Origin: Xanthobacteraceae bacterium
GTDB taxonomy: Bacteria; Pseudomonadota; Alphaproteobacteria; Rhizobiales; Xanthobacteraceae
Length of the DNA stretch: 64,000 nucleotides
Reading direction: 5' to 3'
Assembly (NCBI GenBank): GCA_029239875.1
Contig: JARBUD010000002.1
Span: forward strand, 297,549 to 361,548
A model generated the notes under the pieces. It did not search any database. It was not told the DNA's origin and worked only from the letters and a program-made list of their open reading frames with translations. Both the position numbers and the translations under genes were made by a program. Each line of letters opens with the position of its first letter. Position 1 is the stretch's first letter. Shown in pieces: positions 10,404 through 19,312 of the stretch.

Positions 10404-10491
10404 GTCATCCCGGCCGTAGCGAAGCGGAGAGCCGGGATCGCTGCCCATTCTGATGACGATCCCGGATCGGCCTGCGGCCGTCCGGGATGAC
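10404..10491. repeat. Dispersed palindromic repeat, family B (copy 2)
   Basis: GTCATCCCGG...CCGGGATGAC arms with GAGAGCCGGGATCG and GATCCCGGATC inside; closely similar to the copy at 21294. Confidence 0.8.
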
Positions 10492-10582
10492 GGCAACAAC
10501 AGGGCCAACGATCCGTAGAACAGAACCGCCGTCGCGCCCACCATTTTACCCCTTCCGCGACGACAATCCGCATGCTACTCAC

Positions 10583-10609
10583 ATTTCACTGTGAAATCTT
10601 CTATTTCAC
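10583..10609 (+). promoter_or_regulatory. Palindromic operator-like site upstream of sulfate-binding protein gene
   Basis: ATTTCACTGTGAAAT (10583-10597) is a perfect 15-base palindrome. A third half-site ATTTCAC follows at 10603-10609, 20 bases from the first. TATATT at 10612-10617 could be the -10 box, in which case the palindrome would cover the -35 region, a position suited to a repressor or class II activator. The cognate regulator cannot be named from sequence alone. Confidence 0.5.
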
Positions 10610-10666
10610 GCTATATTCATGCATATAGGCGGCATTCGCATCCCGCCGCATCGTGGAGACTGCCCC

Positions 10667-11695
10667 ATGCGCCTCTCGCGCCGCCTCATCCTCACGACGA
10701 CCCTGGCCGCCGCTTTGGCGCCGTTCGTCCTCTCCTCCTCGCCGGCGCGCGCGCAGGACGCGCCGGGCTCCATCCTCAACGCCTCCTACGACGTGGCGCG
10801 CGAGCTGTTCGAGGCGGTGAACAAGCAGTTCGAGCCGGCCGAGAAGGCCAAGACCGGCAAGGACATCAAGGTCAACCAGAGCCATGCCGGCACCTCCAAG
10901 CAGGCGCGCTCCATCGTCGAGGGTCTCGACGCCGACGTGGTGACCTTCAACCAGATCACCGACATCACCTTCCTGGTCGACAAGGGCTTCGTCGCCAAGG
11001 ACTGGCAGACCCGCCTGCCCAACGCGGCCTCGCCCTGGTATTCCTTCCCCGCCTTCCTGGTGCGCAAGGGCAATCCGAAGGGCGTGAAGGACTGGGACGA
11101 CCTGGTCCGTGACGACGTGAAGCTGGTCTTCCCCAATCCGAAGACCTCGGGCAACGCCCGCTACACCTATCTCGCCGCCTATGCCTATGCGCTGAACAAG
11201 TTCGGCGGCGACGAGGCCAAGGCCGACGCCTTCGCCAAGAAGCTGCTCTCCAACGTCGTGGTGTTCGACACCGGCGGGCGCGGCTCCACCACCACCTTCG
11301 TCGAGCGCGAGCAGGGCGACGTGCTGATCACCTTCGAATCCGAGGTGCTCGGCGTGAAGGACGCCTACAAGGACAAGGGCTTCGAGGTCGTGGTGCCGCC
11401 GACCAGCCTGCTGGCGGAGTTCCCCGTGGCGGTGGTCGACAAGGTCGTCGACAAGCGCGGCTCGCGGCAGGTGGCGACCGACTACCTGACCTGGCTCTAC
11501 TCGCCGGAAGGCCAGACCATCGCCGCGCAGTTCAACAACCGCGTGGTCGATCCGAAGGTGGCGGAGAAGTACAAGGACCGCTTCGCCCCGGTGAAGCTGG
11601 TCAAGGTCGAGGACGTGTTCGGCGGCTGGGACAAGGCGCAGAAGACGCACTTCGCCTCCGGCGGCAAGCTGGAGCAGCTCTTCGTCGCGCCGTGA
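10667..11695 (+). CDS. Periplasmic sulfate-binding protein of ABC transporter
   Basis: Sulfate/thiosulfate-binding protein of the Sbp/CysP family, delivering sulfate to the CysTW permease. The protein has 342 residues. A signal peptide (MRLSRRLILTTT..., cleavage after ARA near residue 32) precedes the mature chain. Family motifs are LNASYDVARELFEAVN, QSHAGTSKQARS, FPNPKTSGNARY and TTFVEREQGDVLITFESE. ATG 10667 follows GGAG at good spacing. It is the first gene of sbp-cysT-cysW and lies behind a palindromic operator-like site. Sbp and CysP cannot be told apart here. Confidence 0.93.
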   Translation: MRLSRRLILTTTLAAALAPFVLSSSPARAQDAPGSILNASYDVARELFEAVNKQFEPAEKAKTGKDIKVNQSHAGTSKQARSIVEGLDADVVTFNQITDITFLVDKGFVAKDWQTRLPNAASPWYSFPAFLVRKGNPKGVKDWDDLVRDDVKLVFPNPKTSGNARYTYLAAYAYALNKFGGDEAKADAFAKKLLSNVVVFDTGGRGSTTTFVEREQGDVLITFESEVLGVKDAYKDKGFEVVVPPTSLLAEFPVAVVDKVVDKRGSRQVATDYLTWLYSPEGQTIAAQFNNRVVDPKVAEKYKDRFAPVKLVKVEDVFGGWDKAQKTHFASGGKLEQLFVAP

Positions 11696-11703
11696 GCAGG
11701 CTC

Positions 11704-11800
11704 GTCATCCCGGCCGAAGCGTAGCGCAGAGCCGGGATCGCTGTCCGCGCCTGGAGCGTCATGCGATCCCGGATATGGCCTGCGGCCATTCCGGGATGAC
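11704..11800. repeat. Dispersed palindromic repeat, family B (copy 3)
   Basis: GTCATCCCGG...CCGGGATGAC arms. It lies inside the sbp-cysT intergenic gap, so it is probably transcribed as a hairpin within the operon mRNA. Confidence 0.8.
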
Positions 11801-11890
11801 GCTAAAGAGGCTTCGCGGCTGGACATATCGAGCATATTGCGCCATGGCCGGGCGGAGCCCCGGCCATTTGCCTTTGCAGGAGCCCGTCCG

Positions 11891-12712
11891 TTGAACCGCG
11901 TCATACCGGGCTTCTCTCTCTCGCTCGGCATCACCCTGTTCTATCTCAGCCTGATCGTGCTGCTGCCGCTCGGCGCTCTCGTCTGGCAGGCGGTCGACGT
12001 CGGCTGGGAGCGCTATCTCGCCATCATGAGCGGTGCGCGCACGCTCTCGGCCTTCCGCGTCACGCTCACCACCGCCGCGCTCGCCACCGTCTTCAACGCG
12101 ATCTATGGGCTGGCGCTGGCCTGGGTGCTGGTGCGCTACGAATTCCCCGGCAAAAGGCTGCTCGACGCGCTCGTCGACGTGCCCTTCGCCCTGCCGACGG
12201 CCGTGGCCGGCCTCGCGCTCTCGGCGCTGTTCGTAAGGAATGGCTGGTTCGGCGGGCCGCTGGACGTCCTCGGCATCCAGGTCGCCTATGCACCGCTCGG
12301 CATCGCCGTCGCCATGGCCTTCACCTCCATCCCCTTCGTGGTGCGCACGGTGCAGCCGGTGCTGGAGGACCTCGCCTCCGACGTCGAGGAAGCCGCCGCC
12401 ACGCTCGGCGCCTCGGACACGCGCATCTTCCTGCGTGTGATCTTCCCGGCGATCTTCCCCGCCTTCCTCACCGGCGCTTCGCTCGGCTTCGCCCGCTCGC
12501 TCGGCGAGTTCGGCGCCATCATCTTCATCGCCGGCAACCTGCCCTTGAAGACCGAGGTGGTGTCGCTGCTGACCTTCATCCGCATCGAGGAGTACGACTA
12601 CCCCGCGGCCGCCGCCATTGCCGCGACGCTGCTGGGCCTCGCCTTCGTCATGCTGTTCGCGGTCAACATGATCCAGCTCTGGCAGCAGCGCCGGATCGGG
12701 ACGGGGGACTGA
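11891..12712 (+). CDS. cysT: Sulfate ABC transporter permease CysT
   Basis: Inner-membrane permease subunit for sulfate import; it forms a heterodimer with CysW. It has 273 residues and about six membrane segments. The EAAxxLGA cytoplasmic coupling loop reads EEAAATLGASDTRIFLRVIFP, and the family sequence ARSLGEFGAIIFIAGN is clear. The start is TTG 11891 (protein MNRVIPGFSLSL), with AGGAG at 11878-11882 and eight bases of spacing. An upstream ATG in frame lacks such a site. cysW starts four bases after the stop. Confidence 0.95.
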   Translation: MNRVIPGFSLSLGITLFYLSLIVLLPLGALVWQAVDVGWERYLAIMSGARTLSAFRVTLTTAALATVFNAIYGLALAWVLVRYEFPGKRLLDALVDVPFALPTAVAGLALSALFVRNGWFGGPLDVLGIQVAYAPLGIAVAMAFTSIPFVVRTVQPVLEDLASDVEEAAATLGASDTRIFLRVIFPAIFPAFLTGASLGFARSLGEFGAIIFIAGNLPLKTEVVSLLTFIRIEEYDYPAAAAIAATLLGLAFVMLFAVNMIQLWQQRRIGTGD

Positions 12713-12715
12713 GCC

Positions 12716-13603
12716 ATGGCGCGCGAGCCGCTTCCCCCGGAGAAGAAGCACCCGCTGCGGCGCATCCGCGTCGGCGACGGCCCGGTGGCGCGCACCGTGC
12801 TGCTTGGCTCGGTGCTGGTGGTGACCCTGCTCGTGCTGGTGGCGCCGCTGGTGGCGATCTTCGCCGAAGCCTTCCGCCAGGGCGCGGCGGCCTATGCCGC
12901 CTCCTTCGCCATGCCGGACACGCAATACGCCATCGGCCTGACCCTGTTCACCGCGCTGATCGTCGTGCCGATCAATGTCGGCTTCGGCATCGCCGCCGCC
13001 TGGTGCATCGCCAAGTTCTCCTTCCCCGGCCGCAACCTCTTGGTGGCGCTGGTGGAGCTGCCTTTCTCGATCTCGCCGATCATCGCCGGCGTCGCCTATC
13101 TCTTCGTCTATGGCGCGCAGGGCCTGTTCGGCCCCTGGCTCGAGGCGCACGACATCAAGATCATGTTCGCCGTGCCGGCGATCATCCTGGCGAGCCTGTT
13201 CGTCACCGCCCCCTTCGTCGCGCGCGAACTGATCCCGCTGATGATCGCGCAAGGCTCGGAAGAGGAAGAGGCGGCGGTGACGCTCGGCGCCGGCGGCTGG
13301 CGCATATTGCGCCTCGTCACCCTGCCCAATGTGCGCTTCGCCCTGCTCTACGGCGCGGCGCTGTGCAATGCGCGCGTCATGGGCGAGTTCGGCGCGGTGT
13401 CGGTGGTCTCAGGCAACATACGCGGCCAGACCAACACGCTGCCCCTGCAGATCGAGCTGCTCTATCAGGACAACAACGCCGTCGCGGCGTTTGCGGTGGC
13501 GACGCTGTTGACCGCGGTGGCGCTGGTGACGCTGATCGCCAAGACGATCATCGAGCGGCTGGACGCGGCGCGGGAGAAGACCGCCGGCCGCGCCGGGCAC
13601 TAA
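12716..13603 (+). CDS. cysW: Sulfate ABC transporter permease CysW
   Basis: Second sulfate permease subunit, 295 residues, with about six membrane helices. The coupling loop EEEAAVTLGAGGWRILRLVTLPN and the ARVMGEFGAVSVVSGNIRGQTNTLPL block are diagnostic of CysW. It follows cysT by three bases. The usual next gene, the ATPase cysA, is absent: a family A repeat and a convergent gene follow instead. The importer must therefore borrow an ATPase encoded elsewhere. Confidence 0.95.
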   Translation: MAREPLPPEKKHPLRRIRVGDGPVARTVLLGSVLVVTLLVLVAPLVAIFAEAFRQGAAAYAASFAMPDTQYAIGLTLFTALIVVPINVGFGIAAAWCIAKFSFPGRNLLVALVELPFSISPIIAGVAYLFVYGAQGLFGPWLEAHDIKIMFAVPAIILASLFVTAPFVARELIPLMIAQGSEEEEAAVTLGAGGWRILRLVTLPNVRFALLYGAALCNARVMGEFGAVSVVSGNIRGQTNTLPLQIELLYQDNNAVAAFAVATLLTAVALVTLIAKTIIERLDAAREKTAGRAGH

Positions 13604-13625
13604 GAACGGAACTCGTCGAGGTCAC

Positions 13626-13732
13626 CCTCATCCTGAGGTGCCCGGCCGCAGGCCGGGCCTCGAAGGATCTCGTCCGGGTGCGCTGTAACGATCATCCTTC
13701 GAGGCTCGCTGCGCGAGCACCTCAGGATGAGG
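13626..13732. repeat. Dispersed palindromic repeat, family A (copy 2)
   Basis: CCTCATCCTGAGGTGC...GCACCTCAGGATGAGG arms with CTCGAAGGAT/ATCCTTCGAG inside. It separates the convergent ends of cysW and the cyclodeaminase-family gene. Confidence 0.85.
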
Positions 13733-13765
13733 ACATATCCGGTTTGAGTGGGCCGAATGGACCGG

Positions 13766-14725
13766 TCAGCCCTTCAGCGCCTTCCACACCAGCTCGGCGG
13801 CGGCGAGGTCCTCGATAGCGGTGCCGACCGACTTGAACAGCGTGATCTCCTGCTCGCTGCCGCGCCCCTTGGCGGTGCCAGCGGTGAGCTCGAACAGGTC
13901 GCCATGGATCGCATCCGGCGCCAGCACGCCGGTCGACAGCGGGATGACGATGTCGCCCGCCTCCTTGCCCGCCCCGGCGCGTGTGTCGACATAGACCCGC
14001 GACCGGCGGATCGCCTCGTCGTCGGCCTCGCGCATGGTCGGCGTGAAGCCGCCGACGAGATCCACATGCTGGCTGGGGTTCAGATAGAGCCCTTCCACCA
14101 GCGGCTGCGGCGAGAGCGTGGCGGAGGAGACGATGTCAGCGCCGGCGATGGCCGCGCCGCGGTCGGCCTCGGCGCGGGCGTCGAAGCCTTCGGCGCGCAG
14201 GCTTTCCGCCATGGCCTCGGCCTTGGCCAGCGTCCGGTTCCAGATGGCGATGGAGCGGATCGGCCGCACGCTGGCATGGGCGCGGGCGAGATAGGGCGCC
14301 AGCGCCCCCGCGCCGATCACCGCCAGCCGGCTCGCGTCCTTGCGTGCCAGGTAGCGGGCGGCGAGCGCCGAGGCGGCGGCGGTACGCCAGACGGTGAGCG
14401 AGCGCGCATCCATGACGGCGAGCGGCTCGCCGGTGGCGCCGGAATTCAGGATGTAGAGGCCGGTGATGCTGTCGATGCCGCGCGCGCCGTTGCCGGGAAA
14501 CACCGACACCAGCTTGGTGCCGAGCATGTCGTCGTCGGTGCCCTCGGCGGTCCAGGCCGGCATGAGCAGCAGCGTCGCCTCGCTGTCCGGGCGCGGCATG
14601 GCGTGATGGTGGCGCACCGGCACGGTGATGCGGCGGCGGAAAGCGGCCTCGATCGCATCGATCAGGGCGGGGAAGGTCAAAAGCCCGGCGATCTCGCCGG
14701 CCGAGACGAAGCGCAGTTCACCCAT
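13766..14725 (-). CDS. Ornithine cyclodeaminase / mu-crystallin family protein
   Basis: NAD(P)-dependent family that includes ornithine cyclodeaminase, alanine dehydrogenase (archaeal type) and ketimine reductases. The 319-residue protein has the N-terminal substrate domain (PVRHHHAMPRPDSEATLLLMPAW), the LGTKLVSVFPGN motif, the Rossmann glycine motif AVIGAGALAPYLARAH, and DLVGGFTPTMREADD near the end. The exact substrate cannot be assigned. It starts 13 bases after the lapA stop codon, so it may be the distal gene of an sppA-ihfB-lapA transcript. Confidence 0.88.
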   Translation of the reverse strand: MGELRFVSAGEIAGLLTFPALIDAIEAAFRRRITVPVRHHHAMPRPDSEATLLLMPAWTAEGTDDDMLGTKLVSVFPGNGARGIDSITGLYILNSGATGEPLAVMDARSLTVWRTAAASALAARYLARKDASRLAVIGAGALAPYLARAHASVRPIRSIAIWNRTLAKAEAMAESLRAEGFDARAEADRGAAIAGADIVSSATLSPQPLVEGLYLNPSQHVDLVGGFTPTMREADDEAIRRSRVYVDTRAGAGKEAGDIVIPLSTGVLAPDAIHGDLFELTAGTAKGRGSEQEITLFKSVGTAIEDLAAAELVWKALKG

Positions 14726-14738
14726 GTCGGCGAAATCC

Positions 14739-15119
14739 TCAGGCGGCGTCGCGGCGGTCGGAAAGAGCCCGCGGCTCCGGGCCGAAGGGCAGGCCGGGAC
14801 GCGCCGGCGCCGGCGGAGCCGCGGCGGCGCGCAGCGCCTCGACCTGCGCAGTGGCGTTGCGCGCCTCGCGGGCCGAGCGGCGGGCGGCGCGGCGCCAGCG
14901 GGCCTGGCTCAGCCAGACGGCGACGCCGCCCAGCACCACCCCGGCGATCAGCGCGCCGAACACCACCAGGAACAGCGGCGCGTCGAGCGTGAAGGCGGGA
15001 TCGGCGCCGAACGGATCGGCGACGAGCTGCACGCTGTGGCGGTTGGCCACGGCGAGCATGACCAGTCCCACCGAGACCGGCAGGACGATGAGGATCAGCA
15101 GCAGGCGGCGCAGCAGCAC
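14739..15119 (-). CDS. LapA (DUF1049)-domain inner-membrane protein
   Basis: Small membrane protein of the LapA/DUF1049 family (126 residues). Two hydrophobic segments (about residues 5-25 and 47-68) are separated by the conserved NRHSVQLVADPF loop. The C-terminal cytoplasmic part is Arg/Ala-rich and probably a short coiled coil. The E. coli homologue acts in lipopolysaccharide assembly control; the function here is not shown. The start is GTG 15119 with AGAGG six bases upstream. It follows ihfB by 19 bases, the conserved arrangement in Rhizobiales. Confidence 0.85.
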   Translation of the reverse strand: MLLRRLLLILIVLPVSVGLVMLAVANRHSVQLVADPFGADPAFTLDAPLFLVVFGALIAGVVLGGVAVWLSQARWRRAARRSAREARNATAQVEALRAAAAPPAPARPGLPFGPEPRALSDRRDAA

Positions 15120-15138
15120 GAATAACCTCTCGGCGGGC

Positions 15139-15432
15139 TCATTCCAGATCGACGCCGTTGTTCAGGCGTTCGCGCATTTCCTTGCCCGTCTTGAAATAGG
15201 GCACGGCCTTGCCGTCGACGGCGACATGCGCACCGGTGCGGGGGTTGCGGCCGGTGCGGGCCGGGCGCGACTTCACGGAGAAGGCACCGAAACCGCGCAG
15301 TTCCACCCGGTCGCCACGCGCCAGCGCGGTGACGATCTCGTCGAGTATCGCGTTCACGATGTTCTCGACGTCTCGCTGATAAAGATGCGGATTGGCTTCG
15401 GCAATCCGCTGTACAAGCTCGGACTTGATCAT
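15139..15432 (-). CDS. ihfB: Integration host factor subunit beta
   Basis: Beta subunit of the DNA-bending heterodimer IHF. The 97-residue protein has the HU/IHF fold with the DNA-intercalating arm containing [13 protein letters not shown], and the family N-terminus [11 protein letters not shown]. The sequence [18 protein letters not shown] is typical of IHF-beta rather than HU. It lies between sppA (84-base gap) and lapA, the usual alphaproteobacterial order. A short inverted repeat CCAAAA-N8-TTTTGG lies upstream at 15473-15492. Confidence 0.95.
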   Translation of the reverse strand: MIKSELVQRIAEANPHLYQRDVENIVNAILDEIVTALARGDRVELRGFGAFSVKSRPARTGRNPRTGAHVAVDGKAVPYFKTGKEMRERLNNGVDLE

Positions 15433-15516
15433 CGACGCCCCGGCCCCTTGTTATGTTCGGCTCGTCGGAAATCCAAAAACATCATATTTTGGAAAATCTT
15501 GGCCCCGTCTAGCCCG

Positions 15517-16491
15517 TCACCGAGCCTGCCAGAGGGCCAGAAGACCGTCAAGGCGCGCCTGCATGGCGAGGTCGCTTGCGGCGCCGATGGTCAGATTGGC
15601 CAGATCTCCGAGCCCGACCAGTGACATGAGCCGTATCGAGGTGCCGCGCAGCCAGCCGAATTCGTCGCCGACGCGCTTGGTGTGCCAGTCGCGGATGGGG
15701 AGGTCCTTCGAGACGCCGCGCTCGCGGGCCAGCCAGTCCCGGGCGGTGCGCTCGTCGCCGATCTCGTCGATGAGGCGCAGCGGCAGCGCCTGGTGGCCGG
15801 TGAAGACCCGCCCGTCGGAGGCGCTGGCGAGCTTGTCGCCGTTGAGCAGCCGCCGCTCGGAGACCAGGCCCTTGAACCAGTCGTAGCTGTCCTCGACCAG
15901 GGAGCGCACGGCGGCGCGGGCCTCTTCGCTCGGCGGGTCGAACATGTTCGGCGCCGCCTTCAGCGGGGTCGACTTGATCTCCTCATAGGCGACGCCGACC
16001 GACTTCATCAGCTCGGCGAAATTGGGGAACTGGAAGATGACGCCGATGGAGCCGACCAGCGCGCTGCGCGGGGCGACGATGTGGTCCGCGCCCAGGGCGG
16101 CGATGTAGGCGCCGGAGGCGGCGATGCCGTCCACCACTGCCACGATCGGCTTCTTCTCCGCCAGCCGGCGCAGCCCGTCATAGAGCGCCGCCGAGCCGAC
16201 CACCGTGCCGCCGGGGCTGTCGATGGAGAGGATCACGGCTTCGGCGCCGGACTTGCCGATGTCCTCCAGCATCTCCAGCCGCTCGCGCTCATTGCGGATG
16301 AGCCCGCCGATGGCGACGCGCGCGACATGCGGCGAGGAGCGCGGCAGCAGCCCGCCATCGTTCCACCAGGCGAAGGCGCCAAGGCCGCCGAGCAGGATGA
16401 CGAGCAGGGTGAAGGCGCGCCAGAAGGCGAGCTTGCGCCGCAGCCGGCGGCGCGCGAGCATCTCGTCGACATCCATCGCGTTGCTGGCCAT
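15517..16491 (-). CDS. sppA: Signal peptide peptidase SppA (S49 family)
   Basis: Membrane-anchored serine protease that degrades cleaved signal peptides. The 324-residue short form has one N-terminal transmembrane anchor (FWRAFTLLVILLGGLGAFAW). Family motifs are ILSIDSPGGTVVGS, DGIAASGAYIAALGAD with the nucleophile Ser, and STPLKAAPNMF with the general-base Lys. ATG 16491 was chosen because the open stretch upstream is unlike the family. It heads the sppA-ihfB-lapA block. Confidence 0.94.
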   Translation of the reverse strand: MASNAMDVDEMLARRRLRRKLAFWRAFTLLVILLGGLGAFAWWNDGGLLPRSSPHVARVAIGGLIRNERERLEMLEDIGKSGAEAVILSIDSPGGTVVGSAALYDGLRRLAEKKPIVAVVDGIAASGAYIAALGADHIVAPRSALVGSIGVIFQFPNFAELMKSVGVAYEEIKSTPLKAAPNMFDPPSEEARAAVRSLVEDSYDWFKGLVSERRLLNGDKLASASDGRVFTGHQALPLRLIDEIGDERTARDWLARERGVSKDLPIRDWHTKRVGDEFGWLRGTSIRLMSLVGLGDLANLTIGAASDLAMQARLDGLLALWQAR

Positions 16492-16601
16492 GGCGGCATC
16501 ATCTCCCTCGTCGGTCGTCTCAGGGGTAAAGGCCGAGTGTGGCGGGCGCAAGGGGACGAAAGGCGACGTCGCGGCGCACCCTTGCGACCCTTCGCCCAGC
16601 C

Positions 16602-16635
16602 GTCATCCCGGACGGCCGAAGGCCGATCCGGGATC
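16602..16635. repeat. Partial family B repeat (half element)
   Basis: Only one arm is present: GTCATCCCGGACGG with GGCCGATCCGGGATC. It is next to a family C repeat. Confidence 0.6.
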
Positions 16636-16672
16636 GCGTGAAGTGATGGGAGACGGCACAAGAAGCCGAGCC

Positions 16673-16760
16673 ACGTCATGGCCGGGCTTGGCCCGGCCAT
16701 CCACGCCTTGCCTGGCACGAGAAGAAGTCGTGGATGCCCGGCACAAGGCCGGGCATGACG
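16673..16760. repeat. Dispersed palindromic repeat, family C (copy 1)
   Basis: ACGTCATGGCCGGGC... paired with ...GGCCGGGCATGACG, with internal GGCCATCCACG facing CGTGGATGCCC. It lies upstream of sppA and downstream of the hexapeptide transferase gene. Confidence 0.75.
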
Positions 16761-16775
16761 GTGCGCTTCGAGGAA

Positions 16776-17393
16776 CTACCCGCCGTGCTTGTCGAGGAAC
16801 TCTTCCACCGACAGCGCGCGAAAATCCTCCAGCGCGGCGCGCAGGCGGGAATGCTCCCAGTCCCACCAGCCGAGCGCCTTGAGGCGCGCGCCGATCTCGG
16901 CGGGGAAGCGTTCCTTGACCACCCGCGCCGGCACGCCGGCGACGATGGCGTAGGCCGGCACGTCCTTGGTCACCACCGCGCCCGCCGCCACCACCGCGCC
17001 GTCGCCGATGGTGCGGCCCGGTAGGATGACGGCGCCATGGCCGATCCAGACGTCATTGCCGATAGTGACATCATGCGAGCGGCGCCAGTCGAAGAATTCC
17101 GGCTCGTCCTCGGCGTCGTCGAAATAGGCGCTGGCGCGGTAGGTGAAATGCGCCTGGCTCGCCCGTCCCATCGGATGGTTGCCCGGATTGATCCGGGTCA
17201 TGGCGGCGATCGAGGTGAACTTGCCGATCCGCGCATAGGCGATGTCGGAATCGTTGACCACGTAGGAATAGTCGCCGAGCTCGACCTCGAGCAGCTTGGT
17301 ACGGGCGCCGACCTCGGTGTAGCGCCCGAACGTCGAGCGGGTGACCTCGGCGGTCTCGTGGACGGTCGGCGCGAGCCCCAGCTTCTTCGCCAT
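16776..17393 (-). CDS. Left-handed beta-helix (hexapeptide) acetyltransferase, phosphonate-cluster type
   Basis: A 205-residue hexapeptide-repeat transferase. Repeated hexapeptide rungs are visible ([34 protein letters not shown], residues ~115-150), with the NPGNHP active-site region characteristic of xenobiotic/Vat-like acetyltransferases. The C-terminus is helical. Related proteins occur in phosphonate (phn) clusters, and this gene starts two bases after the DUF1045 gene and downstream of phnM. The acceptor substrate is unknown. Confidence 0.85.
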   Translation of the reverse strand: MAKKLGLAPTVHETAEVTRSTFGRYTEVGARTKLLEVELGDYSYVVNDSDIAYARIGKFTSIAAMTRINPGNHPMGRASQAHFTYRASAYFDDAEDEPEFFDWRRSHDVTIGNDVWIGHGAVILPGRTIGDGAVVAAGAVVTKDVPAYAIVAGVPARVVKERFPAEIGARLKALGWWDWEHSRLRAALEDFRALSVEEFLDKHGG

Positions 17394-17395
17394 GC

Positions 17396-18118
17396 TCAGC
17401 TCCCGAACGGAAAGCGGGCGATCAGCCGGAACGGACCGCTGTCCTGCCGGTAGAGCGCGATCTCCGAGACGATGAGCGGCCCGTCGGCGGAGCTGGCAGT
17501 GAAGAGCTCGCCGAGCTCGGCCTCGGCCTGGACGCGCTCCTCGTCGTCCAGCGGGCCGGTGAGCGTCATGTGGAAGCGGAAATCGTCGAGCACGTAGGGG
17601 TAACCCCAGCGCGCGAGGTACTCCTGCTGGCGCGGGGTGAGCGGCGCGCGCAGCCGCTTTTCGCGCTCGGCCTCGCTCATCGGCGCGCGGAAATCGTCGA
17701 AGGCGGCGACCGCGCCGGCGGCCAGCCGGTCGAGCGCGGCGCAGGGCGCCGCGGGCCGCAGGGCGAGGAAGCGGCCGATGACGGCAAGCTTCATGCCGGC
17801 GCAGGCGAAGCGCGCCCGGTCATTGGCGAAGCGCGCGCACACCGCCCGCAGCTCCGCCTCGCCGCGCCCGGGCGCCAGCCGGAACGGCGCCTTCAGTGTG
17901 CCGTGGAAGCCGTAGCGGCGGGGCTCGGCCGTGATCTCCCGCCACCGCGCGGCGTCGAAACGCCTGAGCGGCGGGGGCGGAAGATCCTCGCCGCTCTCCG
18001 CGTCATGGCCGATCACCGAGGAGCCGAAGCGCCAGAGCGGGCTTTGCGCCGGCGGGGCGAAATAGATCGCGTAGCGCGGCTCGGCCGGCCTGGCGACCAC
18101 CGCCTCGGCGACGCTCAT
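17396..18118 (-). CDS. DUF1045 phosphonate-metabolism protein (2H phosphoesterase-like)
   Basis: A 240-residue DUF1045 protein. Two H-x-T motifs ([10 protein letters not shown] near residue 73 and [11 protein letters not shown] near residue 183) are the signature of the 2H phosphoesterase superfamily, whose members act on cyclic phosphodiesters. Neighbourhood with phnM is typical, so a role on a cyclic ribose-phosphate intermediate of C-P lyase metabolism is plausible but inferred. Its ATG shares one base with the phnM stop (TGATG), implying coupled translation. Confidence 0.85.
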   Translation of the reverse strand: MSVAEAVVARPAEPRYAIYFAPPAQSPLWRFGSSVIGHDAESGEDLPPPPLRRFDAARWREITAEPRRYGFHGTLKAPFRLAPGRGEAELRAVCARFANDRARFACAGMKLAVIGRFLALRPAAPCAALDRLAAGAVAAFDDFRAPMSEAEREKRLRAPLTPRQQEYLARWGYPYVLDDFRFHMTLTGPLDDEERVQAEAELGELFTASSADGPLIVSEIALYRQDSGPFRLIARFPFGS

Positions 18119-19257
18119 CAGAACACCCGCCGGCCGGCGAGGAAGACCTCGCGGACCACCGGCGTGTCCTCGGCGAGGGCGAACAGGACGAGGTCGGCGC
18201 GCAGTCCTTCCGCCAGCCGGCCGCGGTCGTCGAGCCGGGCGAGGCGGGCCGGCGCGGCGGTGACCAGCGCCAGCGCCTGCGGGATCGAGAGCCCGGCGGT
18301 GCGGGTCAGCGCGAGGGCGGCCTGCAAGAGGCTCGCCGGCACATAGTCGGAGGCGAGGGCGTCGAGCAGGCCCTCGCTGGCCAGGTCGCGCATGGAGACG
18401 CCGCCCGAATGCGAGCCGCCGCGCACCACGTTCGGCGCGCCGCCGATGGTCGCGAGCCCCGCCTGCCTGGCTGCGCGAGCGGCCTCGATGGTGGTCGGGA
18501 ATTCGGAGATGGTGCAGCCGGCCGCCACCGCCTCGTCGACATGGGCGGGCGTGGTGTCGTCATGGCTCGCCAGCACGATGCCGGAGGAGGAAAACAGCGC
18601 GACCATCTTGTCGTAATTGCCGGAGACGGCGCCCTTGGCGCGCTCGATCCGATCGGCGACCTCGGCGTCGATGTCGGCGCCGCCCTTGCCGATGCCGGAG
18701 AGGTAAACCTTCAGGTGCTCGACATTGCGCCATTGCCGCGTGCCGGGCGTGTGGTCCATCAGCGACGCCAGCGAGAGGTTCGGCCGGCCCATCGCAGCGT
18801 CCACCAGCTCCGGCAGGGTGCGGTCGGTGAGCTCGCAGCGCAGGTGGATGCGGTGGTCGACGCGGAACAGGCCGTGCGCGGAGCCCTGCTCCACCGCGTC
18901 CAGCATGACCTCGTAGAGCGCGCGTCGGTCCGCCTTGGCCTGGTCGAAGCCGCCAGCGCAGATGGCGTCATAGACCGTGGTGACGCCGGAGGCGGCCATC
19001 TGCCCGTCATGGGCGAGCGCGGCAGCACGGGCGTCCGGCCAGATCACTTTCGGCCGGGGCACGAAATGGCCTTCCAGCGCGTCGGTGTGCAGGTCGATCA
19101 GGCCGGGTGCGAGATAGGCGCCCTCGCCGTCGATGGCGCTGGCGACATGCGAGCGGTCCTCGTCGAGCGCGCGGATGCGCCCGCCTTCATGGACCAGCGT
19201 GCCGTCGACGACGCGGTCTTCGAGGACGAGGCGGACATTTGTGAGAATCGCTTCCAT
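18118..19257 (-). CDS. phnM: Alpha-D-ribose 1-methylphosphonate 5-triphosphate diphosphatase PhnM
   Basis: PhnM hydrolyses ribose 1-methylphosphonate 5-triphosphate to the 5-phosphate and pyrophosphate, before C-P bond cleavage by PhnJ. The 379-residue amidohydrolase-fold protein has the metal-binding motif GLIDLHTDALEGHFVPRP, the HLRCEL segment, LMDHTPG, ASHDDTT, and the late GAPNVVRGGSHSGG block. ATG 19257 (MEAILTNVRLVLED) fits the family. The core C-P lyase genes phnG-L are not next to it. The gamma-glutamyltransferase gene ends 55 bases upstream on the same strand. Confidence 0.93.
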   Translation of the reverse strand: MEAILTNVRLVLEDRVVDGTLVHEGGRIRALDEDRSHVASAIDGEGAYLAPGLIDLHTDALEGHFVPRPKVIWPDARAAALAHDGQMAASGVTTVYDAICAGGFDQAKADRRALYEVMLDAVEQGSAHGLFRVDHRIHLRCELTDRTLPELVDAAMGRPNLSLASLMDHTPGTRQWRNVEHLKVYLSGIGKGGADIDAEVADRIERAKGAVSGNYDKMVALFSSSGIVLASHDDTTPAHVDEAVAAGCTISEFPTTIEAARAARQAGLATIGGAPNVVRGGSHSGGVSMRDLASEGLLDALASDYVPASLLQAALALTRTAGLSIPQALALVTAAPARLARLDDRGRLAEGLRADLVLFALAEDTPVVREVFLAGRRVF

Positions 19258-19312
19258 GGCCGCGCGTCTCGCATGTTGGTGTGACCGTTCCATGAACCTC
19301 CCCAGGGGCAGG

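Larger units (their letters stand above)
10319..10666. other. Gene-free divergent region between trpF and the sulfate transporter
   Basis: This 348-base stretch holds a family B repeat (10404-10491), a symmetrical operator-like sequence (10583-10609) and a TATATT box at 10612-10617. No gene is supportable. It must carry the promoters for trpF (minus) and sbp (plus). Confidence 0.7.
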
